DNA of 64,000 bases, taken from the NCBI GenBank assembly GCA_016715065.1, contig JADKBN010000029.1:62001-126000 (forward strand). The letters are read 5' to 3'. The notes under the pieces were generated by a model, which saw only the letters and a list, made by a program, of their open reading frames with translations, was not told where the DNA came from and ran no database searches. Below, one piece after another: positions 52,258 to 60,900 of the stretch. The DNA is from Fibrobacterota bacterium. GTDB lineage: Bacteria; Fibrobacterota; Fibrobacteria; UBA5070. A program made the position numbers and the translations under genes. How positions within the stretch are numbered: position 1 is the stretch's first letter; each line of letters starts with the position of its first letter.

Positions 52258-53220
52258 ATGACAAAGTCAGCCCCTGGAAAACCGGGAAGTCTCTCGATCC
52301 AACACTTGCCCGGCTTGCGGGGAGTGCCCAAGTCCGATCTCGAGGCGATCCTGGACACCGCCCAATCCTTCCGCGAGAGCTTGGACGAGGGCTCCGCGGT
52401 TCCCAAAACGCTCTCCGGTGTGTCTGTGGTGAATCTGTTTTTCGAAAACAGCACCCGCACCCGACTCTCGTTTGAAACCGCCCAAAAGCGATTGGGCGCA
52501 TCGCCCATGAACTTCACCGCCTCCAGCTCCAGCGCAGCCAAGGGCGAATCCCTCCGAGACACCGCCCGCAACATCGAGTCCCTGGGCGCCGATGTGTTCG
52601 TGGTACGCCATTCCAGCGCCGGAGTTCCGGCCTTTTTGGCCTCGCAAACCAAAGCGGTGGTCGTCAATGCCGGCGATGGCGCCTGCGAGCACCCTACCCA
52701 AGGCCTGCTGGATGCCCTGACCATGCGTCAGCATCTGGGTTCGCTGGAGGGCAAACAGGTCACCATCATCGGCGACATCCGTCACTCCCGCGTGGCCCGG
52801 TCCAATCTGTGGGCCCTTTCCACCCTCGGGGCATCCGTTCGCTTGTGGGGGCCCGCCACGCTGTTGCCTCGCCATCCGGAGGCTTTCGGGTCGCAGGTGC
52901 GCGTCGCCAAGAGCTTGGACGACGCCTTGGAAGGATCCGACGCAGTCATGCTGCTTCGCATCCAGCACGAACGCCAGTCCAGCGGACTTCTACCGTCGCT
53001 TCGCGAGTACCGACATAGCTTCGGGTTGGATCGCGACAGACTGCGGCTGGCCAAACCCGGCGCCTTGGTGTTGCACCCCGGCCCCATCAACCGCGGCGTG
53101 GAAATCGTTTCCGAAATCGCCGACGGCCCCCAATCGGTGATCTTGGAACAAGTGACCAACGGTGTGGCCGTCCGCATGGCGGTCCTGCATCTCCTGGCCG
53201 GAAGGAACACGAATGTCTGA
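52258..53220 (+). CDS. pyrB: Aspartate carbamoyltransferase catalytic subunit
   Basis: A 320-residue enzyme joining carbamoyl phosphate and aspartate in pyrimidine synthesis. Carbamoyl-phosphate binding: FFENSTRTR (Ser65-Arg69), HPTQGLLD and GDIRHSRVARSN. The C-terminal HPGPINRGVE is typical. It overlaps the next gene, a dihydroorotase homologue, by eight bases, the arrangement known from Pseudomonas-type class A aspartate carbamoyltransferases. Confidence 0.96.
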   Translation: MTKSAPGKPGSLSIQHLPGLRGVPKSDLEAILDTAQSFRESLDEGSAVPKTLSGVSVVNLFFENSTRTRLSFETAQKRLGASPMNFTASSSSAAKGESLRDTARNIESLGADVFVVRHSSAGVPAFLASQTKAVVVNAGDGACEHPTQGLLDALTMRQHLGSLEGKQVTIIGDIRHSRVARSNLWALSTLGASVRLWGPATLLPRHPEAFGSQVRVAKSLDDALEGSDAVMLLRIQHERQSSGLLPSLREYRHSFGLDRDRLRLAKPGALVLHPGPINRGVEIVSEIADGPQSVILEQVTNGVAVRMAVLHLLAGRNTNV

Positions 53221-54346
53221 GATCCTTCTTCCCGGTTTCTGTGATCTGGGCTGTGCCTTTGGCGAGCCCGGCTCGGAGCAAGCGGAGACCATCCAGTCAG
53301 GCCTCGCCGCCGCCACGCGTGGTGGGTACTCGGTGGTGGCCATGGAGCCCTTCACCGAGCCCCCGATCGATTCCGACGCCCAGGTGCATCTGGTGCGCCA
53401 TCGCGCGGCAGGCCTCCAGTGCGACCTTTTGCCGCTGGCCGCTGCCACCCGCGACAAAGGCGCTCTTTCCGAAATGGCCCTTCTGGCCCAGGCCGGTGCC
53501 GTGGGTGTTTCGCTGGGAGATACCCTCCCTCGCTCCACTTCGCTTTTGCGCTCGGTGCTGGAATACGCCGCCCAGAACGACTTGACGGTATTTGTCCATC
53601 CTTGCGACGCGGATCTGGCTTCCGAAGGCATCGTGCACGAAGGCCCGGTCGCGGAACGATTGGGTCTGCGGGGCATTCCTTCTCTGGCCGAAGAAATCGG
53701 TTTGGGCACGCTACTGCCTCTGGTGCGGCGCACCAAGGCTCGCGTCCACCTTTCGCGCATTTCCAGCGCGGTGGGCGTGTCGCTGGTAAGGGAGGCCAAA
53801 CTGGAAGGGCTTCCGGTCACGGCGGATGTGTCGTTTCGCCACCTTCTGGCCGACGAATCGATTCTGGAAGGCTTTCCGGAAGACTGGAAGATCTTCCCGC
53901 CTCTGCGCGGGGCCACCGACCGCACCGCCCTTTGGGCAGGGCTTCGCGATGGTTCGATCGACGCCATCTGCTCGCTGCACCGACCTGTGGCGGCGGAAGT
54001 CAAGAGCGCAGAATTTGACAAGTCACCGTTTGGCGCGACCGGGTTGGAAACCTGCTTTCCTGCGCTCCTGGCGGCATCCCAAGCGGGAACCATCCCGAAG
54101 GTGGATCTCGCCGATTGGGTCAAGTGGCTTTCCACCGCCCCCCGCAAGGTGCTGGGGCTGGAGGTTTGCGACGCCCAGCAGGAAGGCACCTGGTGGGACC
54201 TCGGGCACAAGTGGAGACCTTCGGAAGCGACCCTGGCCAGCAGATCTTCCAATTGTCCGGAAATGGGCGTGGAACTTCTGGGCAAGGCCTTGCGCCTGCG
54301 CCGACGGGGCACCGACCTGGAATTGCCCGCCTTGGAACAGGCCTGA
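53213..54346 (+). CDS. Dihydroorotase-like protein, probably non-catalytic (PyrC')
   Basis: A 377-residue amidohydrolase-fold protein of the dihydroorotase family (QAGAVGVSLGD, FVHPCDADLASEG, VTADVSFRHLL, GATGLETCFPALL). The catalytic metal-binding His-x-His near the N-terminus is missing: CDLGCAFGEPG stands where D-x-H-V-H-x-R is expected. The usual DHAPH also reads SLHRP. In Pseudomonas an inactive dihydroorotase (PyrC') is needed as a structural partner of PyrB; overlap with pyrB here suggests the same. A separate active dihydroorotase should exist elsewhere. Confidence 0.85.
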   Translation: MSEILLPGFCDLGCAFGEPGSEQAETIQSGLAAATRGGYSVVAMEPFTEPPIDSDAQVHLVRHRAAGLQCDLLPLAAATRDKGALSEMALLAQAGAVGVSLGDTLPRSTSLLRSVLEYAAQNDLTVFVHPCDADLASEGIVHEGPVAERLGLRGIPSLAEEIGLGTLLPLVRRTKARVHLSRISSAVGVSLVREAKLEGLPVTADVSFRHLLADESILEGFPEDWKIFPPLRGATDRTALWAGLRDGSIDAICSLHRPVAAEVKSAEFDKSPFGATGLETCFPALLAASQAGTIPKVDLADWVKWLSTAPRKVLGLEVCDAQQEGTWWDLGHKWRPSEATLASRSSNCPEMGVELLGKALRLRRRGTDLELPALEQA

Positions 54347-54356
54347 GCGGCAAGCG

Positions 54357-56219
54357 TCACTCCTTCTTGAAAAATTCGGTGCGCAGGCTTTCGTTGTCCC
54401 AGGCGCGGTCCACAAGATGGCGCGGGTCGGCGTCCTCGCGCACCAGGTTGGACGCCTCGTCGATGCGCTCGCGCAGCAACCGGAGCCAATCCTCCGAGCT
54501 TCGATCCACCTTCGCCAACTCGCGCATCGACGCCTGGTTGTGACGGACAAACAGCTCGACCGCACGCAACGCTCGCGTGGAGCGCCATCCCAGTTGCTCC
54601 AGCGCCAGTCGCGATGCCTCCATGGCGGCCCCGAACGTTTCCCGGATCGGTTCGACGTTCTCCAGGCCAAGAGCGTGGTAGGCGCCTTGGTGGCTGTGCA
54701 CCCGCAGGATAACAGGAATTGACGGGCGCGTTTCCCGCGCCGTCCTGACGATGTCCAAGCCGTCTTCCTGGTCGTCGACCATCACCACCAACAGGGAGGC
54801 TTGCGCGAGCCCCGCCGCTTTCAACAGTTCTTCCCGGCGCGCATCTCCAAAGTGGGGCTCCAGCCCCAGCCGCCGCATGTGCGCGACCTGATGGGGGTCC
54901 AAGTCCAATACGGAAACAGGGATTCCCTGCGCCTTGAGGACTCTTCCCACCATGGATCCCATCCGCCCGAACCCGGCCAACAACACGGGAGCTTCCACTT
55001 GGACCAATGCATCCGAAGCCGCTCCCTCCGCGGGTTGCGCCACGCTTTCCATGTTCCGCCTTTGGGCCGCCGACCACACCATCAGACTCAATGGAGTGAG
55101 AGGCATGGATACCGCCACGGCTCCTCCCAGCAACCCGGCCAGATCCCCCGACATCAGCCCTGATCCTCTGGATACCGCCAGCAGCACGAATGCGAACTCC
55201 CCCACCTGGGCGAGTCCCAAAGCCAAGGGGAGTCGGTCGGAGGGATTCATGCGGGCCGAGCGGGCCAACAGCCACAGGACCCCAACTTTCAAGGCGAACA
55301 GGCCCAAGGCGAGGGAGGCGACAAGAATTGGCTTGGAAAGGATCAATGGAAGGTTCAGCCCCGCACCGACCGTCGCGAAGAAAAAACCCAGAAATAGTCC
55401 GCGGAAGGGTTCCAGATCCGCCTCGATCTCGTGGCGGTATTCGGAATCGGCCAGCAGGACACCGCCCAGAAACGCTCCCAAGGCGGCCGACAACCCAACG
55501 GTCCCGGCCACCAAGGAGATCCCGGAAACCAAAAGCAGTCCCATCGCCGTGAGCGCCTCGCGCTGTCGGGAAAGGGCCAGCCAACGGAACACGTGCTTGG
55601 CCGCCCACTGGGTGGCCACCAGGACCACCGCCAAAACAACCATCGCCAGCGGGGTGCGGACAAATCCTGGCAAAAATCCGAGTCCCCCGGTGTCCGCCAT
55701 GTCCGGGACACCGCTGGTTGCCAGAAGCGGGAGCAGTGCCAGCAGCGGGATGACGGCGATATCCTGGAACAGCAAGATCGCCAAGGCGCCTTGCCCTGTC
55801 GGTCCGCCACCCAAGCCCCGATCCCGCAGCGAAGGCAACGCCAAGGCGGTGGAGGACATCGCCATGGCCGCGCCCACCGCAAGGCTCCCCTGCCAGGAAA
55901 GGCCTGCGATCCATCCCACCAAGGCAACCAATGCCGTGGTGCCTGCCACCTGCCCTGCACCCAACGCGACCAACGGCCCGCGCAGGCGCCAAAGTTCCCG
56001 TGGCCGCAACTCCAATCCCACCAGGAACAGCATGATCACAACTCCGAACTCGGCGGCATGCGAAAGTGAGGCGGGATCGGACATCAAGCCAACGAGGTGT
56101 GGCCCGGCGAGGACTCCGGCCAACAGATAGGCCATGGCCGACCCGATCCCCAACCGCATGGCCAACGGCACCAGAATCACCGTGGCCAACAACAGGAAAA
56201 CGATCGTTCCCAAACCCAT
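54357..56219 (-). CDS. kefC: Glutathione-regulated-type potassium efflux antiporter (Kef family)
   Basis: A 620-residue inner-membrane protein. About twelve TM helices (residues 1-375) form a CPA2 K+/H+ antiporter: VIMLFLVGLELRPRELW, LLFQDIAVIPLLALLP, SEYRHEIEADLEPFRGLFLGFFF. A cytosolic RCK/TrkA-N domain follows (VLLAGFGRMGSMVGRVL, LDLDPHQVAHMRRLG), then a helical tail. Kef systems acidify the cytoplasm to protect against electrophiles. The start shares one base with the stop of the kefF-like gene, which encodes the usual activator. The longer frame into that gene is not coding. Confidence 0.9.
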   Translation of the reverse strand: MGLGTIVFLLLATVILVPLAMRLGIGSAMAYLLAGVLAGPHLVGLMSDPASLSHAAEFGVVIMLFLVGLELRPRELWRLRGPLVALGAGQVAGTTALVALVGWIAGLSWQGSLAVGAAMAMSSTALALPSLRDRGLGGGPTGQGALAILLFQDIAVIPLLALLPLLATSGVPDMADTGGLGFLPGFVRTPLAMVVLAVVLVATQWAAKHVFRWLALSRQREALTAMGLLLVSGISLVAGTVGLSAALGAFLGGVLLADSEYRHEIEADLEPFRGLFLGFFFATVGAGLNLPLILSKPILVASLALGLFALKVGVLWLLARSARMNPSDRLPLALGLAQVGEFAFVLLAVSRGSGLMSGDLAGLLGGAVAVSMPLTPLSLMVWSAAQRRNMESVAQPAEGAASDALVQVEAPVLLAGFGRMGSMVGRVLKAQGIPVSVLDLDPHQVAHMRRLGLEPHFGDARREELLKAAGLAQASLLVVMVDDQEDGLDIVRTARETRPSIPVILRVHSHQGAYHALGLENVEPIRETFGAAMEASRLALEQLGWRSTRALRAVELFVRHNQASMRELAKVDRSSEDWLRLLRERIDEASNLVREDADPRHLVDRAWDNESLRTEFFKKE

Positions 56220-56830
56220 CAGGTTGCCTGGATCGCTTCCAGGAGGTTCTCGAGGCTTTGCAGGCTTGCCAGGTCCAAGGAGTTGTCGTGCAACCCCGTC
56301 AACAGTTTCGCGTAGGCGATCGCGGAAGCTTGCGCGTCCTGCTTGTGCTGCACCGTCAGAGCTCCGTGCAAGGCGAACACACCCAGCCACTCCATGCCGC
56401 ACAGCCGTGCCAGCCCCTCGTGGGGCAACAGGTATTGCTTGATGGAATGGCGGTTCCTGCCTTGGGCCTGGTAGGCTTCCCTGGCGCCGCCAGCGGAGGT
56501 GGCCACCAACAGGCGTTTGCCGCGCAGGGCTGTTCCCGTTTGGCCGTACGCCCATCCGTGCTCGAACACCTGGTCGATCCATTCCTTGAGGATGCCCGGG
56601 CAGGCGTACCAATACAGCGGAAATTGCAACACGATGGTGCGGGCGGATTCCAACGCGGCTTGTTCGGCCTTGACGTCCACCACACCCCCTGGATAGAGTT
56701 GGCACAGGTCGCGGACGGCCACGAAAGGCAGCGCCTCCACCTCGGGCAGCCAGGTCCGGTGGACCCTGGATTTCTCGAAGCCTGGATGGGCGAAAACAAT
56801 CAGCGTGTCCGGAATCTGAGCGGTGTCCAT
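56219..56830 (-). CDS. KefF/KefG-like NAD(P)H quinone oxidoreductase
   Basis: A 203-residue flavodoxin-fold protein. The start TLIVFAHPGFEKSRVHRT, the central RTIVLQFPLYWYACPGILKEWIDQVFEHGWAYG and LLVATSAGGAREAYQ are characteristic of KefF/KefG/MdaB. Such proteins bind FMN, reduce quinones and activate Kef potassium channels, and here the gene is coupled to the antiporter gene. Start ATG 56830; an upstream TTG adds three residues. Confidence 0.92.
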   Translation of the reverse strand: MDTAQIPDTLIVFAHPGFEKSRVHRTWLPEVEALPFVAVRDLCQLYPGGVVDVKAEQAALESARTIVLQFPLYWYACPGILKEWIDQVFEHGWAYGQTGTALRGKRLLVATSAGGAREAYQAQGRNRHSIKQYLLPHEGLARLCGMEWLGVFALHGALTVQHKQDAQASAIAYAKLLTGLHDNSLDLASLQSLENLLEAIQAT

Positions 56831-57095
56831 GGGACCCAATGTACGCCAAATCGCCTATCCGGATGATAGGAGGTCAGATCTTGTCAAATCGCATCCAGGC
56901 GATGGGCGACACCTGGATTTCTAAGGCGGCGACACCCTCCACCCAGCCCGCCATCGCAGGCAAGCTGGGAATTCGTGCTGACAAAGGCGTTTGGATCGAT
57001 TGTGAATTTTCAAACAATCGTTGTCTTCATAAATGAACTGCAGATCCAAAGCTCCATCATAGGCGCGATTTTGGTTAACTTTCCGCGTTACCCTT

Positions 57096-57668
57096 ATGTC
57101 TAAATACTTCGAAATCCGCTGGCACGGCCGCGGCGGCCAAGGCGCCGTCACGGGTGCAAAATCCCTTGCCGAGTGCGTCCAAGGCACCGGTCGCAACGTG
57201 GTTGCATTCCCTGAATACGGGCCCGAGCGGCGCGGTGCGCCCGTGAAAGCGTTCAATCGCTTTTCCGATCAGGTGATCCGCATCCACACCCCGGTCACCA
57301 CCCCGGACGTGGTGATCGTGATCGATGCGAGTCTGCTCCAACTTCCCGCCATCCGGGAAGGCGTGATGGAACACACCATCTTTCTGGTGAACATCGAGAA
57401 GACTTCCGACCAGGTTCGGGAAATCCTCGGACTGGAAAACCGCGTGGTGACGGTGGCTGCCAACGAAATTTCGCACAAGCTGTTCCGCCGGGAGATCCCC
57501 AATTCCACCATGCTCGGGGCCTTCGCCAAGATCGCCCCGCACATCATTGGACTGGAACAGCTCAAGAAGGAAGCCGACCACGTCTTCTCGGACCTTCTTG
57601 GACCGGATCTTGTGGAAAAGAACCTGACCGCCATCCAGCAGGGACACGATCTCTGCCACGTGGGCTGA
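57096..57668 (+). CDS. porC: Pyruvate:ferredoxin oxidoreductase, gamma subunit
   Basis: A 190-residue subunit (POR domain gamma). The N-terminal RWHGRGGQGAVTGAKSLAE and AFPEYGPERRGAPVKAFNR contact CoA/thiamine regions in the complex. It is first in the order gamma, delta, alpha, beta typical of four-subunit archaeal/Thermotoga-type enzymes. TAACTTTC at 57076-57083 resembles the promoter element seen elsewhere, but I found no matching upstream half. A gap of about 195 bases with two palindromic repeats separates it from porD. Confidence 0.93.
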   Translation: MSKYFEIRWHGRGGQGAVTGAKSLAECVQGTGRNVVAFPEYGPERRGAPVKAFNRFSDQVIRIHTPVTTPDVVIVIDASLLQLPAIREGVMEHTIFLVNIEKTSDQVREILGLENRVVTVAANEISHKLFRREIPNSTMLGAFAKIAPHIIGLEQLKKEADHVFSDLLGPDLVEKNLTAIQQGHDLCHVG

Positions 57669-57684
57669 CTAGCTACACCGCCCA

Positions 57685-57834
57685 CCCTTCGAGACGCCGC
57701 CTGAAGGCGGCTCCTCAGGCCTGCCCTGAGCAAAGTCGAAGGGATGAGCGGTGGTTTCGATGCAATCCGGACTACGACAAAAACTGAGTTCAAGGTCCGT
57801 TCGTCCTGAGGAGCCGAAGGCGTCTCGAAGGGCG
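57685..57834. repeat. Inverted pair of the palindromic repeat inside the por operon (copies 5 and 6)
   Basis: Copy 5 (57685-57719) reads CCCTTCGAGACGC...GGCTCCTCAGG. Copy 6 (57798-57834) is in the opposite orientation, CGTTCGTCCTGAGGAG...GTCTCGAAGGGCG. Both lie between porC and porD. Confidence 0.88.
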
Positions 57835-57864
57835 GGCGGACCACCATCAAACGGTGGAGTTCAC

Positions 57865-58194
57865 ATGACAACACTCAAGACCTGGCAGGAGCTGCCCCAC
57901 GGCGGCGTGATCCTGGAAGCCGGAAGCGCGGCCAAGTATGAGACCGGCTCCTGGCGCACCTGGAAGCCCATCACCCATCGCGAGAACTGCATCCATTGCC
58001 TGGCCTGCTGGGAATACTGCCCGGAAGACGCCATCGTGCTGGAAGATGGAATCGACCACGCAGGCGCCACACGCAAGTTCGTGAAGGAAGTGAACTACTT
58101 CCACTGCAAGGGCTGCGGTCTTTGCGTGCGCGAATGCCCAGTGAACAAGGAGGGCAAAGCCGTCGCCCTCGGATTCGTGCGGGACGAGGTCTGA
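57865..58194 (+). CDS. porD: Pyruvate:ferredoxin oxidoreductase, delta (ferredoxin-like) subunit
   Basis: A 109-residue subunit with two [4Fe-4S] motifs, CIHCLACWEYCP and CKGCGLCVRECP, each followed by a Pro. It carries electrons from the thiamine site to external ferredoxin. The start ATG follows GGTGGAG. It ends one base before the porA ATG. Confidence 0.93.
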   Translation: MTTLKTWQELPHGGVILEAGSAAKYETGSWRTWKPITHRENCIHCLACWEYCPEDAIVLEDGIDHAGATRKFVKEVNYFHCKGCGLCVRECPVNKEGKAVALGFVRDEV

Positions 58195-58195
58195 C

Positions 58196-59410
58196 ATGTC
58201 CAACCTGACCACCGGAAAACCCAAGATCGTTCCCATCACCGGCGCCGGAGCCTGCGCGCAGGCCATGCGCCAGATCAATCCCGATGTGGTGGCGGCCTTC
58301 CCCATCACGCCGTCCACCCAGATCGTGGAAGATTTTTCCACCTTCGTGGCCAACGGCCAGGTGGATACGGAATTTGTCACGGTGGAGTCCGAGCACTCCG
58401 CCATGAGCGCCTGCATCGGGGCTTCCGCCGCCGGTGGCCGCGTCATGACCGCCACCAGCTCCGCCGGGATGGCCTACATGTGGGAGCTTCTGTACGTAGC
58501 CGCCTCCATGCGCCAGCCCGTGCTGATGAGCCTGGTCAACCGCGCCTTGACTGGTCCCATCAACATCCACTGCGATCATTCCGACTCCATGGGCGCCCGC
58601 GACGCGGGATGGATCCAGCTCTACAGCGAGACCAACCAGGAAGCCTACGACAACCTTGTGATGGCCGCGCGCATCGCCGAACACCCGGACGTGCGATTGC
58701 CCCTGATGGTCTGCCAGGACGGCTTCATCATTTCCCACTCCATCCAGACCATGCAGCTGGAAGACGACAAGGCAGTCAAGGCCTTCGTGGGTCCGCACCT
58801 TCCCTACCACTCCATCCTGGACACGGCAAAACCTGTCACCTGGGGTGCCTTGGACCTGCAGGACTATTACATAGAACACAAGCGCGGCCAGGAACAGGGC
58901 ATGCGCAACGCCTTGCGGGTGATCCAGGAAGTCTCGGATGATTTCGCCAAGACCTTCGGGCGCCAGTACAACCTCTTCGAAGACTACCGTCTGGAAGATG
59001 CTGAAATCGTGCTGGTGGCCATCAATTCGGTGGCCGGCGAGATCAAGGAGGTGATCGACGAACTGCGCACCAAAGGAGAAAAGGTGGGATTGCTCAAGAT
59101 CCGCTCTTTCCGTCCTTTCCCCTATGAGCAGATCGGGCAGGCCTTGTCCAACGCCAAGATCGTGACCGTATTGGACCGCTCGGCGAGCTTTGGCGCCCAC
59201 GGGCCGTTGTTCACGGAAATCAGCACCGCGGTGTACAATTACGCTTCCGGCAGGCCTTTGTTGATGGGCCACACCTTCGGGCTGGGCGGACGCGAACTGA
59301 CCTTGCGCCATATTGAACACGTGATTTCGGAAAGCCGCATCTGCCTGGACAAGGGCGAGGTCGGAAATCGTCAAGGCATGTGGCTCAACGTCCGGGGAGA
59401 CAAGTCATGA
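58196..59410 (+). CDS. porA: Pyruvate:ferredoxin oxidoreductase, alpha subunit
   Basis: A 404-residue subunit holding the pyrimidine-side thiamine domain and the substrate site. Typical blocks are VVAAFPITPSTQIVEDF, VTVESEHSAMSACIGASAAG (catalytic-type Glu), TSSAGMAYMWELLYVAA and HSDSMGARDAGWIQLYSE. The C-terminal VLDRSASFGAHGPLF is also conserved. Stop and porB start overlap by ATGA. Confidence 0.95.
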   Translation: MSNLTTGKPKIVPITGAGACAQAMRQINPDVVAAFPITPSTQIVEDFSTFVANGQVDTEFVTVESEHSAMSACIGASAAGGRVMTATSSAGMAYMWELLYVAASMRQPVLMSLVNRALTGPINIHCDHSDSMGARDAGWIQLYSETNQEAYDNLVMAARIAEHPDVRLPLMVCQDGFIISHSIQTMQLEDDKAVKAFVGPHLPYHSILDTAKPVTWGALDLQDYYIEHKRGQEQGMRNALRVIQEVSDDFAKTFGRQYNLFEDYRLEDAEIVLVAINSVAGEIKEVIDELRTKGEKVGLLKIRSFRPFPYEQIGQALSNAKIVTVLDRSASFGAHGPLFTEISTAVYNYASGRPLLMGHTFGLGGRELTLRHIEHVISESRICLDKGEVGNRQGMWLNVRGDKS

Positions 59411-60363
59411 TCGAATCATCCGGAACCTTGGCCGAGCTTTCCCCGGAAACCAAGCTCATGTGCGAGCGCCCCGGAACGTTTTCCGGCGGACACCGCATGT
59501 GCGCGGGCTGCCCCACGGGGCTCTTCACCAAGATGCTCACGCGGGTCAGCGACGAATACGAGATCGTGGCAGGAAACGCCACGGGCTGCCTGGAAGTGGC
59601 CAGCTCGATTTTCCCGTATTCCAGCTGGCAGATCCCCTGGATCCATACGGCGTTCGAGAACGCCTCCGCCATGATGAGCGGCGTGGAAGCCTGCTACCGC
59701 TCCTTGGTGCGCCAGGGCAAGATGCGGAAAAAACTCAAGTTCGTGGTGATGGGCGGCGACGGCGGCACGTACGACATCGGCCTCCAATCGCTGTCGGGCG
59801 CCATGGAGCGCGGGCACGACCTCACCTACATCTGCTACGACAACGGCGCATACATGAACACGGGCGTGCAGCGGTCTTCCGCCACTCCGCTGGGCGCGGC
59901 CACCACGACAACTCCTGTCGGGAGCGAAGGCTCGGGCCGCAAGGGCAACCGCAAGGATCTGACCAAGATCATGCTGGCCCACAACCTGGGCTACGTGGCC
60001 CAGGCCTCCATCCACGACATCCACGACCTGTTCCGCAAGATGAAGAAAGCCATCGACCACGACGGCCCCTCGTTCATCAATCTGCTGAGCCCGTGCATCC
60101 CCGGTTGGAAGATCGACGCCGACATGGCCGTCGAAAGCGCTCGCCAGGGCGTGGAGTGCAATTTCTGGCCGCTGTTTGAGGTGGAAAACGGCAAGTTCAC
60201 CATCAACTACCGCCCCACCGTCAAAAAGCCCGTCACCGACTGGGTGTTCAGCCAGGGCCGCTTCAAGCACCTGAAAAAACACCCCGACGTGATCGCCGCC
60301 TTCCAAGCCGAGGTGGACAAACAATGGGCCTGGCTGGAAATGGAAGAGGCGCGAACCAAATAA
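59407..60363 (+). CDS. porB: Pyruvate:ferredoxin oxidoreductase, beta subunit
   Basis: A 318-residue subunit binding the thiamine diphosphate phosphates and one iron-sulfur cluster. Cluster ligands begin with MCAGCPTGLF, and GNATGCLEV provides another cysteine. The ThDP motif is GGDGGTYDIGLQSLSGA...YDNGAYMNTGVQRS; a Glu-to-Gly change in the DNEAYMNTG consensus (DNGAYMNTG) is notable. The complex decarboxylates pyruvate to acetyl-CoA and reduces ferredoxin, as expected for anaerobic metabolism. Confidence 0.95.
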   Translation: MIESSGTLAELSPETKLMCERPGTFSGGHRMCAGCPTGLFTKMLTRVSDEYEIVAGNATGCLEVASSIFPYSSWQIPWIHTAFENASAMMSGVEACYRSLVRQGKMRKKLKFVVMGGDGGTYDIGLQSLSGAMERGHDLTYICYDNGAYMNTGVQRSSATPLGAATTTTPVGSEGSGRKGNRKDLTKIMLAHNLGYVAQASIHDIHDLFRKMKKAIDHDGPSFINLLSPCIPGWKIDADMAVESARQGVECNFWPLFEVENGKFTINYRPTVKKPVTDWVFSQGRFKHLKKHPDVIAAFQAEVDKQWAWLEMEEARTK

Positions 60364-60380
60364 CAGCCATCACCCAACGG

Positions 60381-60431
60381 TCCCAAAAATCGTAGAGACG
60401 CCCCGGCGGGGCGTCTCTACGATTTTTGGGA
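60381..60431. repeat. Perfect 24-bp inverted repeat, family A, left of the RelE/ParE module
   Basis: Arms 60381-60404 and 60408-60431 are exact complements around a 3-base loop. The core CGTAGAGACGCCCC recurs as an inverted repeat at 61465-61495 on the other side of the toxin-antitoxin pair. It lies 17 bases after porB and may terminate transcription. Confidence 0.93.
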
Positions 60432-60489
60432 TCGTTCGTTTTTGGACCCGCGTTCCGTTATTTGGACCGCGATCCCATTTTGCAACGTA

Positions 60490-60511
60490 CGGGCGATTCA
60501 TGAATCGCCCG
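60490..60511. repeat. Perfect 22-bp palindrome, family B, left of the RelE/ParE module
   Basis: CGGGCGATTCA/TGAATCGCCCG without a loop. The same core GGGCGATTCATGAATCGCCC recurs at 61354-61374 to the right of the module. Confidence 0.9.
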
Positions 60512-60546
60512 CGGGATCGCCAGGGATCGCGGCAGCGCCGTGTATT

Positions 60547-60574
60547 TTGAATTTTGCACAGAATTCTGTACATT
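60547..60574 (+). promoter_or_regulatory. Promoter and probable operator of the Phd/RelE-ParE module
   Basis: TTGAAT (60547-60552) and TACATT (60569-60574) with a 16-base spacer. Between and over the -10 lies TGCACAGAATTCTGTACA (60555-60572), an 18-base palindrome with one mismatched pair. TGTACA half-sites are what YefM/Phd-type antitoxins bind, so this is a likely self-repression site. Confidence 0.65.
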
Positions 60575-60606
60575 CCCCAGTGAACAGATCACCAACGAGG
60601 TTTTGG

Positions 60607-60900
60607 ATGGCGCTTCGTACCCATGACATCGTGTCCCTTTCGCAGGCGCGCGCCCACCTGTCAGAGCTGGCCGATCAGGTGAACGCCGGTGCGGAAAAAA
60701 TCCTCACGAAAAACGGCGAGAGCTACGTCGCCTTGGTGGATGCCAAGCGGTTGGATTATTTCCATGCCTTGGAACGCGAGCGCATCCATTTGCTGGTGTT
60801 GGACGACGCATCCAAAGGATTGGACGACGTGGAGGCGGGTCGCACACGGGATGCCCGCAAGGCGCTGGCTTCCTTACGCAAGCCCAAGCCTACGCATTGA
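60607..60900 (+). CDS. Phd/YefM-family antitoxin
   Basis: A 97-residue protein. SLSQARAHLSELADQVNAGAEKILTKNGESYVALVDAKRLD is the Phd/YefM fold with its usual strand order. The C-terminal half is helical and basic (VEAGRTRDARKALASLRK), expected to cover the toxin. CGAGG precedes the start. Its TGA overlaps the toxin TTG start. Confidence 0.9.
   Translation: MALRTHDIVSLSQARAHLSELADQVNAGAEKILTKNGESYVALVDAKRLDYFHALERERIHLLVLDDASKGLDDVEAGRTRDARKALASLRKPKPTH

Noticed and set aside
52990..55992. 1000-codon open frame on the minus strand
   Set aside because: Antisense to pyrB and the PyrC'-like gene, and out of frame with the kef gene. Composition is Gly/Arg/Ala-rich with no motifs; it results from G/C-ending codons of the real genes.
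56839..57036. 65-codon frame between kefF-like and porC
   Set aside because: No family resemblance, no ribosome-binding site, and composition unlike neighbouring genes; treated as intergenic.
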